In this document: positions 45,857 to 55,960 of the stretch, piece after piece
Position numbering within the stretch: the first letter of the stretch is position 1
Layout of the letters: each line of letters starts with the position of its first letter
Origin: Sediminicola arcticus
GTDB lineage: Bacteria; Bacteroidota; Bacteroidia; Flavobacteriales; Flavobacteriaceae
Assembly: GCF_040566695.1 (NCBI RefSeq)
Contig: NZ_JBEXAE010000004.1
Coordinates: 186,001-250,000 of the forward strand
Direction of reading: 5' to 3'
DNA: 64,000 bases
Notes under the pieces: model-generated
Seen by the model: only the letters and a program-made list of their open reading frames with translations
Told to the model about the DNA's origin: nothing
Databases searched by the model: none
Position numbers and translations under genes: made by a program

Positions 45857-47182
45857 TTATGATTCTTTTGCCCAGTTTAGCCTATCCATTTGATTAAATG
45901 GCCAAGGGGCTCCATTGTTTTCAATATTGCCCATCATATTGTTCAAATCTGATGGTGCCGCGGACTGCTCCATAACCAGATATTGCCTCATGTCCATAAT
46001 AATAGATAAAGGATCTATACTTACCGGACATGCTTCTACACAGGCATTACAAGAGGTACAGGCCCACAATTCTTCATGGCTAATATAATCACCTAATAAT
46101 TCCTTCCCGTCCATTTTAAACTCGCCCTTATTGGCATCCATATTTTTTCCCACTTCTTCCAACCGATCTCTGGTATCCATCATGATCTTTCTAGGAGAGA
46201 GCTTCTTGCCAGTCTGGTTCGCTGGGCACTCACTAGTGCACCTTCCACATTCTGTACAGGTGTAGGCATTTAACAATTGGACCCAATTGAGATCCATGAC
46301 ATCAGAGGCGCCAAATTTTACCGGAGGTTCTGCCCCCTCTACCGGAGCAGCAAATGGATCAGCTGTAGGATCCATCATTAGTTTCACCTCTTTGGTAACA
46401 GCCTCTGAATTAACAAACTGCCCATTTGGTCTTAATTTACCAAAATATGTGTTTGGGAATGCCAAAAGAATATGTAAGTGTTTTGAATAGTATAGGTAAT
46501 TTAAGAATAATAAGATGCCCACAATATGAAGCCACCATGCACTCCTTTCTACTATGACCAAGGAAGGAATACTCATTCCGTCAAAAATAGGCGCTAAAAG
46601 CTGACTTATAGGAAAAGAACCCGCTTGGGTGTAATGCTCCGCTCCCAATTGTTGTAATTGAAAATCTGCTCCATTCATTGTTAAGAACAAGAACATCAGA
46701 ACCAGTTCTATGTAAAGGATAAGGTTGGCATCATTCTTAGGCCAACCTTTCATTTCAGGTTTAAAAAAACGTTGGATTCGGACGACGTTTCTTCTAAACC
46801 AGAAAACGACTACCGCAACTATAACTAGAAAGGCCAATATTTCAAAGGACGCTATTAAAAAATTATAGATACTCCCTAGGGGAGCAAAAATGCGATGAGT
46901 CCCTAATAGTCCGTCTATTACAATTTCTAGTACTTCAATATTAATAATAACAAAACCAACATACACAATAACGTGCATGATCCCAGCAATAGGCTTCACA
47001 ACCATTTTAGTCTGGCCCAAAGCTATTTTGGCCATATTCTTCCATCGCTGCGGTTTGTTATCACTAACATCCAAATCTTTACCCAAACTAATGTTACGGG
47101 ATAATCTTTTTACATTTTTCGCAAAAAATGTTATTGCACCTACAAGTATAATTGCAAATAAAATATTGGGAAGGTACTCCAT
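45857..47182 (-). CDS. Membrane Fe-S electron-transfer protein (HdrCE-like)
   Basis: A 441-residue protein. The N-terminal half has about five TM helices with histidines suitable for heme b (VKPIAGIMHVIVYVGFVIINIEVLEIV and others), resembling the gamma subunit of nitrate reductase. The C-terminal half carries two 4Fe-4S motifs, CTECGRCTSECP and CTSCNACVEACP. This combination, next to a CCG-domain protein, is common in Bacteroidota and probably carries electrons between the quinone pool and a cytoplasmic partner. It begins three bases after the MCE gene stop, with coupled translation likely. Confidence 0.88.
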   Translation of the reverse strand: MEYLPNILFAIILVGAITFFAKNVKRLSRNISLGKDLDVSDNKPQRWKNMAKIALGQTKMVVKPIAGIMHVIVYVGFVIINIEVLEIVIDGLLGTHRIFAPLGSIYNFLIASFEILAFLVIVAVVVFWFRRNVVRIQRFFKPEMKGWPKNDANLILYIELVLMFLFLTMNGADFQLQQLGAEHYTQAGSFPISQLLAPIFDGMSIPSLVIVERSAWWLHIVGILLFLNYLYYSKHLHILLAFPNTYFGKLRPNGQFVNSEAVTKEVKLMMDPTADPFAAPVEGAEPPVKFGASDVMDLNWVQLLNAYTCTECGRCTSECPANQTGKKLSPRKIMMDTRDRLEEVGKNMDANKGEFKMDGKELLGDYISHEELWACTSCNACVEACPVSIDPLSIIMDMRQYLVMEQSAAPSDLNNMMGNIENNGAPWPFNQMDRLNWAKES

Positions 47183-47185
47183 ATC

Positions 47186-48151
47186 CTAATTCTTGTTGTT
47201 TTCAGCCGGATCATTTTCCGGTACTGTATACTCTTTTTGTTTTTTACCAAAAACAGAAACGTTAACGTACCGTTTTGGATTTAATCGGAAATCTTGTAAA
47301 AGCAGATCTAACTCTTTGGTGGCATTGGACATGTTATTGTAGAGTTCTTCATTTTCCATTAGTTTACCTAATGTTCCTTCTCCTTTTTCGATTTTTGCTA
47401 ACAACGCATCTAAATTTTTAATGGTGCCCTGCAAGCTTTCCATGGTCTCTGCTATGCCTGAATTAGCAATGGAATCGGATAATTTGGAGAAATTTCCGGT
47501 AATATTGCTCAAGTCATTAATGGAACTATTGAGTTTATCTTTGTTACCGGCTAACAATTCATTCATGGCATTGGCACTGCCCTGAAAGCTGCGAACCAAG
47601 ATATTCAACCCACTTATGCTTTCCCTTAAATCTTTTTTTGTCCTATCATCAAGGATCTCGTTGACGTTGATAAAAAGGGAATCAGCGTTCGAAACCGCAT
47701 CTTCTAACTTCAATTGCAATGGACCTAGCTTCTGTTGTACCAAATCCGTAAGTCCTGGTTTAGTCTCTGTAGAGAGTGTATCTCCAGATTTTGCCCTTGG
47801 AGCATTATCGAAAACTGGCTTTATTTGTATTCCCTTACCGCCAATGATGCCAGTATCATAAAGTTCTGCTTTGCTATTTTTAGAAAATTGGAATTTGTTA
47901 TCTACAGAAAAAGTGACCAGTAACAATCCAGATGTGTCTTTAAACCTAATATCATTGACCTTTCCTACAGCGAAACCATTTATGGATACCTGGGTACCAG
48001 GTTGGAGTCCTCCTACATGCTGGTATACGGCGTAAAAGGTTTTACTATTATCAAAAATTGGTGAAGATTTTAAATAACTAAAACCTAAAACAAACAACAA
48101 GATACCACCCAAAACGATGATTCCTGTCTTAATTTCCCTAGATATTTTCAA
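47186..48151 (-). CDS. MlaD-family MCE lipid-binding protein
   Basis: A 321-residue protein with one N-terminal TM helix (IIVLGGILLFVLGFSYL) and a single MCE domain (about 37-115, including QHVGGLQPGTQVSINGFAVGKV). A long helical tail with coiled-coil character and many Ser/Asn follows. Such proteins sit in the inner membrane and carry phospholipids across the periplasm with an ABC transporter. No MlaE/MlaF genes are in this window. It is between the amidase and the Fe-S genes in a leftward operon. Confidence 0.9.
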   Translation of the reverse strand: MKISREIKTGIIVLGGILLFVLGFSYLKSSPIFDNSKTFYAVYQHVGGLQPGTQVSINGFAVGKVNDIRFKDTSGLLLVTFSVDNKFQFSKNSKAELYDTGIIGGKGIQIKPVFDNAPRAKSGDTLSTETKPGLTDLVQQKLGPLQLKLEDAVSNADSLFINVNEILDDRTKKDLRESISGLNILVRSFQGSANAMNELLAGNKDKLNSSINDLSNITGNFSKLSDSIANSGIAETMESLQGTIKNLDALLAKIEKGEGTLGKLMENEELYNNMSNATKELDLLLQDFRLNPKRYVNVSVFGKKQKEYTVPENDPAENNKN

Positions 48152-48207
48152 AGAGGTCGATTTACTGTTCTTAACAAAATTAGAAATAATTTTTAGAAGA
48201 TATGCTA

Positions 48208-49524
48208 TTATTCAGATACGTATTTCAAAGCTTCGTCTAAAGATATACGCTTTCCTTCCTTGTACGCCACCACATAAGAACTGGTATACCCCTTAGCATC
48301 GGCATTGGACTTCAATAGTTTGGCATCAAAATAAGACTCAGCATTGCCATACATATATCTGTAAAGACTGCTAACCGGTTCTTTCGAAAGTTTGTTTAGT
48401 CCCTTAAAATTTTCCGAATTCAACGGTATTTCCTTGGAACTGGCAAAAAGTTGCACTTTAAAAACAAGGTTGCTTTTCTTTTTAAATTCTATAGGATCTG
48501 TACCTTCTTCTTTTGAATTTTCCGTAGCTATTGCTTTTGGCTCCGCTGGGGATTCTTTGCTTTTTTCCACTGTCTCTTTAGGATTTTCAGGGGTGCTTAC
48601 TACTTGTTTCACCCTTGCCATTTCTTCTTTTGGCAATGACTTTTTAGGGACCTCTAGTGGCTTTTTCACTTCTACCTTAGTGGTTACAGCAACATTTGGC
48701 GCTCCCTTTTTAATATACTCCATTGCGGTATTACCATTAAGGGTATTCTTATAATCCAGAATGGCAGCAGCAATGGCACTTCCCATATCGGTCTGCCCCT
48801 TGCCTGAATTTAAATAGGCACCCTCCGTTTTATTGGTTAGAAATCCCGTTTCTACTAAAACGCTTGGCATAAAGGTTTGATGCAAGACTATAAAACCAGC
48901 CTGTTTTACTTTTCTATCCACACGTTGTAATTTCTTTGTGAAGTTATCCTGGATCAATTTCGCCAAAGAAACGCTCTGATCTAGAAATTCCTCTTGCATT
49001 ATAGTGAACCCTATAACAGATTCTGGAGAATTAATATCATAGCCTGCATACCGAGTCTCATAATCATCTTCCAAATAGATTGCCGAGTTTTCCTTTTTCG
49101 CAATTTCAAAATTTTGTTTATTGGCATGTAACCCAAGAACAAAGGTGCCTGCTCCGTGGGCATCAGAATTATGAGAATCACAATGGACAGATACAAAAAG
49201 ATCTGCATCGGCATTATTGGCTATTTGACCCCTAACATAAAGATCAACAAAGGTGTCGTCCTTTCTAGTATATAGCACTTTAACGTTCGGGTTCTTCTCT
49301 AACAATTTACCGACATTTAAAACAATGTTCAGCGCTATATTTTTTTCTAGGTATCCGTTGCCCAAGTTACCAGGATCATGACCGCCATGACCGGCGTCTA
49401 AAACTACAACAAATGCTTTTTCTTTGTGGCTTTTATCTTCTGGCAATCTAAAGGCTGACAATAAAAAAGCTAATACTAAAAAAGTGATTACATAAAAACG
49501 TTTATACCCCATATATTTAACCAT
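48208..49524 (-). CDS. N-acetylmuramoyl-L-alanine amidase with SPOR-like tail
   Basis: A 438-residue exported zinc amidase (Amidase_3) that cleaves peptide stems from peptidoglycan. A signal-like helix (FYVITFLVLAFLLSAF) comes first. Zinc ligands are visible in VVLDAGHGGHDPG (H46), NGYLEKNIAL (Glu) and SVHCDSHN (His), and the catalytic Glu is in VLVETGFLTN. A low-complexity linker rich in Lys, Glu and Pro (about 285-350) leads to a C-terminal SPOR-like domain (LVFKVQLFASSKEIPLN to ISLDEALKYVSE). This tail closely resembles that of the barrel protein at 38538. The start could be 49524 or the ATG four codons inside. Confidence 0.92.
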   Translation of the reverse strand: MVKYMGYKRFYVITFLVLAFLLSAFRLPEDKSHKEKAFVVVLDAGHGGHDPGNLGNGYLEKNIALNIVLNVGKLLEKNPNVKVLYTRKDDTFVDLYVRGQIANNADADLFVSVHCDSHNSDAHGAGTFVLGLHANKQNFEIAKKENSAIYLEDDYETRYAGYDINSPESVIGFTIMQEEFLDQSVSLAKLIQDNFTKKLQRVDRKVKQAGFIVLHQTFMPSVLVETGFLTNKTEGAYLNSGKGQTDMGSAIAAAILDYKNTLNGNTAMEYIKKGAPNVAVTTKVEVKKPLEVPKKSLPKEEMARVKQVVSTPENPKETVEKSKESPAEPKAIATENSKEEGTDPIEFKKKSNLVFKVQLFASSKEIPLNSENFKGLNKLSKEPVSSLYRYMYGNAESYFDAKLLKSNADAKGYTSSYVVAYKEGKRISLDEALKYVSE

Positions 49525-49745
49525 AATGCTATTATACTTACTTTTAAATTTTTATACTATATTTTTTCAATTCCTCCAGAATTAGGTGGTATTTTTGGCA
49601 ATTCCTGAAACCTTAAACCATTAAAGCTTGTGAGTTTTAAATATGGTTAAATTTATTGTAATCAGGTACAGGAGGAACAAAAAATATATGTAAGTTTGGT
49701 TTCCAAAAATTAAGCCAAACTATTACAAAAATAGGATTTAAAGTC

Positions 49746-52466
49746 TTGCAATCAAACAAACATCATTTACTTTTGTATTTCCTGTTATTGCTAACGGCAA
49801 CTTCTTTGTTTGCACAAGATTTACCAGTACCCCCTATTGCCATAAAAGCCGTACAAGACACTGTTATCCCCTCCTCAATTCCCAAAACCACAATTCGTGA
49901 TACCATAGTGAAGGATACAGTGCTTAAAGACACTTTGCCCAAAAAGGAGCCCATTTTATTAGATAAAATAAGATATACAGCTAAAAACTACGCAAAACTC
50001 AGTCAGAAAGACCATAAAATATACCTGTACAACGAGGCAGAAATCTATTATCAAGATACCGAACTTAAAGCGGGTGTCATCATTATGGATTATGAAAAAA
50101 ACGAAGTGTATGCCGGAAGGATAAAAGACTCCACGGGAACCTATTCCCAAATCCCTTATTTTAAGCAAGGGAGCAATGAAGTTAGACCCGATTCCATCCG
50201 ATTTAATTTTGATACTCAGAAAGCATTGATCTTCAATTCCCGTTCAGAACAACAGGCAGGATTAGGTCAGCTGGGAAGTGATGCCATGAAAGTTTATGCC
50301 CAGATCACCAAAAAAGAAAACGATTCTGTTTATTTCTTGTATGAAGGAAAGCTAACCACCTCCAAGGACACCATAGATCCAGATTATTATATTCGTATTA
50401 GGAAGGCAAAGTTTGTACCTAAAAAGAAAATTATAGCGGGCTACAGCAATATGTACATTGCCGATGTCCCAACACCTATTGCATTACCTTTTGCCTATTT
50501 TCCATTAACCCAAGGGAGTGTAGCAGGATTATTGTTTCCAACCTTTGGAAATGACCCCACAAGGGGATACTTTTTGCAAAATGGAGGGTATTACGTTCCC
50601 GTCAATGATAATGTAGATTTAAGTATTACAGGGGATTTGTATTCCAATGGAAGTTATGGGCTTAGAGGGGAATCCCTATACCTAAAGCGCTACAAGTTCA
50701 GGGGAAATGTAAATATTAGGTACGAAAACATCATTAACAGCCAAAAGGGTTTCGATGATTATTCCAGATCCACCAATTACAATATCCAATGGTCACATTC
50801 CCAAGATACAAAAGCAAGTCCCAATACTAGGTTTTCGGCTTCGGTCAACTTTGGTAGTAGCCAATACTACAGAAATTCTTTAAATCAGTTTAACGTTCCT
50901 AATACACAGAACAATAACCTATCATCTTCCATATCCTATTCTAAGACGTTTCCAGAATATCCGTCTGTAAATATGAGCATCACGGCCACGCACAACCAAA
51001 ACACAAATACAGAAGCGGTAAACCTAACGCTTCCTACGCTCACCACTAGTGTAGAGCGTATCTTTCCTTTTGCCAAACGAGACGGAATAAAAAAAGGAAT
51101 TATACAGAATATTAATTTTCAATATAATCTTAGAGCAGAAAACAGAATTGCAACCACAGATTCACTTTTTTTTACTTCTAAAATGTTTGAAGGCGCAAAA
51201 GTAGGTGCCCAGCATAGCATACCTATAAGCACCAACTTTAAAGTCGCTAAACACTTCAGTGTTACAGTTGGCGCAAATTATAATGATGTGTGGACGCTAC
51301 AAACCTACGAAAGGAAATATGACGAAACCGCAAGACGTGGCGTAGTTACAGACACCATCTCTGGGTTTGACAGATATGGTGAATACAATTTAAGTGCTAG
51401 TTTAGGAACTACCTTATATGGTACTTTTGACTTTGGGGAGGACAAAAAAATACAGGCCATTAGACATACCATGAGACCTTCTATGAGTTATGGATATACG
51501 CCTGCCTTTGACAAATATTACCAGGATTACCTGGACGAAACCGGAGACCAAATTCTTAATGCCAATGGGGACATACAAAGATATAGTAGGTTTGAACAAA
51601 CCCTTAATGGTGCACCAGGACTCAACAAATCCAGTGCTATGAGCTTTAATTTAGCCAATACCTTTGAGGCTAAGGTGAGGGATAAGGACTCTACTAAAAT
51701 TGAGCCTAAAAAAGTTTCCTTACTTAACAACTTTAATCTATCCACAGCCTATAATTTTGAAGCGGATTCGTTAAAGCTAAGTCCATTGAACATTACAGGA
51801 GGAACCACCATTCTCAACAATAAAATGGCTATTAACTTTTCTTCCAGTTTGGATCCTTACGCTATAGACAACAACGGCACACGAATAGAAACTTGGAATA
51901 AAGACAATGGAGGTAGCCTCTTTAGATTGACCAGAGCTAATGCCAATGTAAGTTATAGCATTAGCAGCACTAGCTTTGGCAAAAACAAAAAAGAAGAAAA
52001 AGAAGAGCCTTTAGATGATTATGTTGCTTCTAGTGGGGGCCGTTCAGATGATCTATTTGGTAGGTCAGATAGCTTTGGCCAAAGAAATAGTCTTAGAGGT
52101 AATGAAAACAAAGAACCTACAGAAACAAGCAATTATGGAAACAAGATACCTTGGGACCTTCGCTTGGCATACACGGTAACCTACAACAATAACAACAGGC
52201 AGAATGACATTACGAATAACTCTTTAATGTTTTCTGGAAATATAGACCTTACGCCTATGTGGAAGGTTGGGGTTTCCTCCGGATATGATTTCAAAAACAA
52301 GGGCTTTACGATAACCCAATTGCGTTTTGAACGTGACTTGAAAAGTTTTAGATTAAATTTTGATTGGACTCCCTTTGGAACCTATGAGCGATGGTATTTC
52401 TTTATTGGAATAAAGAGTTCCTTACTTAAGGATCTTAAATGGGAAAATAGAAGTCAGAGACGTTAA
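49746..52466 (+). CDS. lptD: LPS-assembly outer-membrane protein LptD
   Basis: A 906-residue protein. The start is TTG at 49746, giving a signal peptide that ends at SLFAQ; no upstream ATG is in frame. A periplasmic OstA-like domain (about 60-210, KIYLYNEAEIYYQDTELKAGVI) is followed by the LptD barrel, beginning near YSNMYIADVPTPIALPFAYFPL. Internal low-complexity KKEEKEEPLDDY and the terminal segment (KSFRLNFDWTPFGTYERWYFFIGIKSS) are as expected for Bacteroidota. With LptE it inserts lipopolysaccharide in the outer membrane. It is divergent from the amidase gene, and ridA follows after 33 bases. Confidence 0.92.
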   Translation: MQSNKHHLLLYFLLLLTATSLFAQDLPVPPIAIKAVQDTVIPSSIPKTTIRDTIVKDTVLKDTLPKKEPILLDKIRYTAKNYAKLSQKDHKIYLYNEAEIYYQDTELKAGVIIMDYEKNEVYAGRIKDSTGTYSQIPYFKQGSNEVRPDSIRFNFDTQKALIFNSRSEQQAGLGQLGSDAMKVYAQITKKENDSVYFLYEGKLTTSKDTIDPDYYIRIRKAKFVPKKKIIAGYSNMYIADVPTPIALPFAYFPLTQGSVAGLLFPTFGNDPTRGYFLQNGGYYVPVNDNVDLSITGDLYSNGSYGLRGESLYLKRYKFRGNVNIRYENIINSQKGFDDYSRSTNYNIQWSHSQDTKASPNTRFSASVNFGSSQYYRNSLNQFNVPNTQNNNLSSSISYSKTFPEYPSVNMSITATHNQNTNTEAVNLTLPTLTTSVERIFPFAKRDGIKKGIIQNINFQYNLRAENRIATTDSLFFTSKMFEGAKVGAQHSIPISTNFKVAKHFSVTVGANYNDVWTLQTYERKYDETARRGVVTDTISGFDRYGEYNLSASLGTTLYGTFDFGEDKKIQAIRHTMRPSMSYGYTPAFDKYYQDYLDETGDQILNANGDIQRYSRFEQTLNGAPGLNKSSAMSFNLANTFEAKVRDKDSTKIEPKKVSLLNNFNLSTAYNFEADSLKLSPLNITGGTTILNNKMAINFSSSLDPYAIDNNGTRIETWNKDNGGSLFRLTRANANVSYSISSTSFGKNKKEEKEEPLDDYVASSGGRSDDLFGRSDSFGQRNSLRGNENKEPTETSNYGNKIPWDLRLAYTVTYNNNNRQNDITNNSLMFSGNIDLTPMWKVGVSSGYDFKNKGFTITQLRFERDLKSFRLNFDWTPFGTYERWYFFIGIKSSLLKDLKWENRSQRR

Positions 52467-52499
52467 AAAAATATACTACTAACACAGATACACCCGAGG

Positions 52500-52880
52500 A
52501 TGAAAAAAGTAATCACCACCACTAATGCACCAGCTCCTATTGGACCTTACAACCAAGCCATTTTAACTGGTAATACACTTTATATTTCTGGACAAATCCC
52601 CATGGATCCAAAAACTGGAAAACTGATAGAGGGCGATATTAAAAAAGAAACTTCACAATCTATGGAAAATTTAAAGGCCATTCTAACCGAAGCTGGAATG
52701 ACCTTTGAACATGTTGTGAAATCTTCCATATTCGTGAAAGATATGCATCAGTTTGCGGCTATCAACGAGGTTTACGGTGCGTATTTTAATGCAGAAACTG
52801 CACCAGCCCGTGAAACTGTGGAGGTATCCAATTTACCTAAGTTTGTAAATGTGGAGATCTCCATGATTGCCATTAAATAG
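52500..52880 (+). CDS. ridA: RidA family 2-iminobutanoate/2-iminopropanoate deaminase
   Basis: A 126-residue member of the YjgF/YER057c/UK114 family that hydrolyses reactive enamine/imine intermediates made by PLP enzymes. Motifs are NAPAPIGPYNQAI, LYISGQIPMDP and the arginine region AETAPARETVEVSNLPK, with the usual end VNVEISMIAIK. The gene is complete and overlaps the convergent kinase gene by eight bases. Confidence 0.95.
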   Translation: MKKVITTTNAPAPIGPYNQAILTGNTLYISGQIPMDPKTGKLIEGDIKKETSQSMENLKAILTEAGMTFEHVVKSSIFVKDMHQFAAINEVYGAYFNAETAPARETVEVSNLPKFVNVEISMIAIK

Positions 52881-53724
52881 TTTCCTTATGAAATTCCATT
52901 AGTCCCTCAATAGGTCTTTGACGAATTACACCCAAAATTAAATCATTCCGATCCAACACAGTCGCCAATTCATCCCTTAGGTAGTAGGCTATACTACCTA
53001 CAAAATTGACAGGAACTTTTGTGGCCAATTCAAACTGCATAATATAGTTGTTCACAAATTGCTGTAACCCCTTGTCTATTACCCCGCGACAATACGGATG
53101 TTCCTTATTTTCAATAATAAAGCGGGCAAATTTGGCCAAATACGTATTTGGGTTGGGCTGTTTATATAAGTTTTCCTTGATCACGTCTGCATCCAGATCA
53201 TATTCCTTGGCAAACTTAATCCCCAGTGCCTGTGGCATTTTATGGAAATAATAATCTCTTAAAAGCTTTCTTCCAAAGAAATTGCCGCTACCATCATCCA
53301 TTAGAATGTATCCCAAAGAAGTTACTTTCTGTATCAATTGGTGACCGTCGTAATAGCTACAATTAGAACCTGTACCTAAAATACAAACGATTCCTTGATG
53401 CCCAATTTTGGTAGTAGCGTAAATTGCTGCAAAAGTATCTTCTTTTACTTCAATTTTAGCATTGGGAAAGAAGTCTTTAAAAATACCCCTCAAAAATAAT
53501 TTCATGCGGTCCGTACCACATCCAGCACCATAAAAATATAGGCTAGTTACATTATCCTTATTCTTTGAGATTTCGAAATTATTGGCCAAACGATCTTCTA
53601 TCACCTGCCTGGTCAATACCTCTGGACTCAATCCTAAAGTTTGAGTGTTGAACAATTGCTCCCCCTTCTCATTAAGGGCAATCCAATCCGATTTTGTAGC
53701 GCCGCTATCAACAATTAATATCAT
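52873..53724 (-). CDS. BadF/BadG-type kinase, N-acetylglucosamine kinase-like
   Basis: A 283-residue ASKHA-fold kinase. It has the phosphate-1 motif VDSGATKSDW (4-13), ILGTGSNCSYYDG, and the late GSIAYYLRD region as phosphate-2/adenosine parts. Bacteroidota proteins of this type are annotated as N-acetylglucosamine kinases. It lies downstream of pfkA and gap in the same orientation, 76 bases after gap, so it may feed amino sugar into glycolysis. The amino-sugar substrate is inferred from the family. Confidence 0.85.
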   Translation of the reverse strand: MILIVDSGATKSDWIALNEKGEQLFNTQTLGLSPEVLTRQVIEDRLANNFEISKNKDNVTSLYFYGAGCGTDRMKLFLRGIFKDFFPNAKIEVKEDTFAAIYATTKIGHQGIVCILGTGSNCSYYDGHQLIQKVTSLGYILMDDGSGNFFGRKLLRDYYFHKMPQALGIKFAKEYDLDADVIKENLYKQPNPNTYLAKFARFIIENKEHPYCRGVIDKGLQQFVNNYIMQFELATKVPVNFVGSIAYYLRDELATVLDRNDLILGVIRQRPIEGLMEFHKETI

Positions 53725-53800
53725 AGGCCCATATTTAAAAAGAAACCTGAAAATGAACTAAACGTCCACCTTCAGGAATTCTTTGGATTATACATTATTC

Positions 53801-54802
53801 TTAAAGGCTAGAAACGTACTCTGCCAAGTCTACCAATTTGTGTGAATATCCTGTTTCGTTATCATACCAAGATACTACTTTAACAAATTTTGAGCTCAAT
53901 TCAATTCCAGCCCCCGCGTCAAAAATACTTGTACGAGTATCTCCTATAAAATCTTGAGAAACCACTGCTTCCTCTGTATAACCCAAAATTCCTTTTAATG
54001 GTCCTTCAGAAGCGGCTTTCATGACTTTTTTAATCTCTTCGTAAGACGTTTCTTTTACCAATTTTACCGTTAAATCAACTACAGACACATCTGCTGTTGG
54101 CACTCTAAATGCCATCCCAGTTAATTTACCATTTAATTCAGGTATTACCTTTCCTACGGCCTTAGCAGCACCAGTAGAGGAAGGGATAATGTTCAGTAGA
54201 GCACTTCTGCCACCTCTCCAATCTTTCCTAGAAGGACCATCAACAGTCATTTGTGTAGCTGTTGTAGCGTGTACCGTGGTCATTAAACCTTCTTCAATTC
54301 CAAAATTATCATGTAATACTTTGGCTAATGGTGCCAAACAATTAGTTGTACAAGATGCATTAGATACGATCTTATCCGATGCTTTTGCAGATGTATGGTT
54401 AACACCCATTACAAACATAGGAGCGTCTGCAGAAGGAGCTGAAATAACTACTTTTTTGGCACCACCATCAATATGGTATTGTGCAGTTTCTAACGTGGTA
54501 AAGATACCAGTACATTCAGCAACGACATCAGTCCCAACTTCATCCCATTTTAAGTTTTTAGGGTCTCTCTCTGCAGTAATACGAATAGTTTTACCGTTTA
54601 CTATAAGGTTTCCTCCTTTTACTTCAATTGTTCCATCGAATTTACCGTGAACAGAATCGTACTCCAACAAATATGCAAGATGATCTACATCCAACAAATC
54701 ATTGATAGCTACTATATCTACATTATCTCTTTTTACCGTAGCCCTGAAGACCAATCTTCCTATTCTTCCGAATCCGTTAATTCCTATTCTCAAATTTGAC
54801 AT
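53801..54802 (-). CDS. gap: Glyceraldehyde-3-phosphate dehydrogenase
   Basis: A 333-residue NAD-dependent glycolytic enzyme. It has NGFGRIGR (9-16), the catalytic cysteine in SNASCTTNCLAP (C151) and the histidine region MTTVHATTATQ. The motif WYDNETGYS near the C-terminus is normal. It makes 1,3-bisphosphoglycerate, the compound FkbH-type proteins are known to use. It follows pfkA by 17 bases, so the two are one operon. Confidence 0.97.
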   Translation of the reverse strand: MSNLRIGINGFGRIGRLVFRATVKRDNVDIVAINDLLDVDHLAYLLEYDSVHGKFDGTIEVKGGNLIVNGKTIRITAERDPKNLKWDEVGTDVVAECTGIFTTLETAQYHIDGGAKKVVISAPSADAPMFVMGVNHTSAKASDKIVSNASCTTNCLAPLAKVLHDNFGIEEGLMTTVHATTATQMTVDGPSRKDWRGGRSALLNIIPSSTGAAKAVGKVIPELNGKLTGMAFRVPTADVSVVDLTVKLVKETSYEEIKKVMKAASEGPLKGILGYTEEAVVSQDFIGDTRTSIFDAGAGIELSSKFVKVVSWYDNETGYSHKLVDLAEYVSSL

Positions 54803-54819
54803 TTCTTTAATTTTAATTT

Positions 54820-55806
54820 TTACGTTGTCATTATTTCGGAGACTCTCATGAGTTCCAAATCTATTTTAGTATGCCCTTTAATGGCCTTACTTATAGGGGT
54901 CATTGTGATTTTATTATCTTGAATACCAACCATAAGATTAGTTTTTCCCTCTAAAAGAGCCTCCACTGCCCTAACACCCATTCTACTAGCCAAAACCCTA
55001 TCGAAACATGAAGGGGCCCCCCCTCTTTGCATATGGCCTAACACGGAAACCCTAACATCGTAGATTGGCAGGTGAGTCTCTACATATTCCTTAAGTTCAA
55101 AAACATTTTTACCTGTTTTATCTCCTTCAGCAACCACTACTATACTGGATGACTTACCAGATGCTTTACTTCTCTTAAGAGATTCTAACAACCGCTCTAA
55201 TCCCAGATTCTCCTCGGGAATCAATATTTCTTCCGCGCCTGCACCTACACCGGCATTTAAAGCAATATGGCCAACATCCCTGCCCATTACCTCCACAAAA
55301 AATAATCTGTTGTGAGAACTGGCAGTATCTCTAATCTTATCAATTACATCTACTACTGTGTTTAAGGCAGTATCAAAACCTAACGTAAATGTAGTGCCGA
55401 AAATATCGTTGTCTATGGTACCAGGTATACCTATTACGGGGAAATTAAATTCTTGGTTAAAAATCAAAGCTCCCGTAAAACTACCATCGCCACCAATAAC
55501 CACTAATGCATCAATTCCTGCTTCCGTTAATTTGTCATATGCTTGCTGACGTCCTTCTTTGGTCATAAATGCCAAAGAGCGCGCCGACTTAAGTATGGTT
55601 CCTCCCTTATTTATAATATTGTTTACACTACGGGCGTCCATTGGTTTAAAATCACCCTCTATCATCCCTTCATATCCCCTGTAAATACCCATACATTCTA
55701 CTTTCAAATATGCACAAGTACGGACAACCGATCGAATGGCAGCGTTCATTCCCGGAGAGTCACCACCAGAGGTGAATACCCCTATTTTCTTTATTTTTGA
55801 AGTCAT
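54820..55806 (-). CDS. pfkA: 6-phosphofructokinase
   Basis: A 328-residue ATP-dependent phosphofructokinase. The ATP site is in GGDSPGMNAAIRS, GGDGSFTGA continues it, and the catalytic Asp is in PGTIDNDIFG. The FBP/effector segment AEGDKTGKNVFELKEYVE and LGHMQRGGAPSCFDR are as in bacterial PfkA. First gene of the leftward pfkA-gap unit. The 154 bases upstream contain AAACGTTT, an 8-base palindrome, but no certain promoter. Confidence 0.97.
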   Translation of the reverse strand: MTSKIKKIGVFTSGGDSPGMNAAIRSVVRTCAYLKVECMGIYRGYEGMIEGDFKPMDARSVNNIINKGGTILKSARSLAFMTKEGRQQAYDKLTEAGIDALVVIGGDGSFTGALIFNQEFNFPVIGIPGTIDNDIFGTTFTLGFDTALNTVVDVIDKIRDTASSHNRLFFVEVMGRDVGHIALNAGVGAGAEEILIPEENLGLERLLESLKRSKASGKSSSIVVVAEGDKTGKNVFELKEYVETHLPIYDVRVSVLGHMQRGGAPSCFDRVLASRMGVRAVEALLEGKTNLMVGIQDNKITMTPISKAIKGHTKIDLELMRVSEIMTT

Positions 55807-55960
55807 TAAAATCTTTAAAAAAGTAAAACTAGGAAACTTATTCCAATAAACTAATGCTGTGAGGTCTTAATTTATGAACTGACTAAACCTCAAACGTTTT
55901 CGTTAACAATTTTTGTAGATTTAGGTAAATAAGATACGGAAAACTTATAATTTTAAGGAA

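Noticed and set aside
55807..55960. AAACGTTT palindrome upstream of pfkA as a named operator
   Set aside because: An 8-base palindrome is too short to assign to any regulator, and only one copy was seen.
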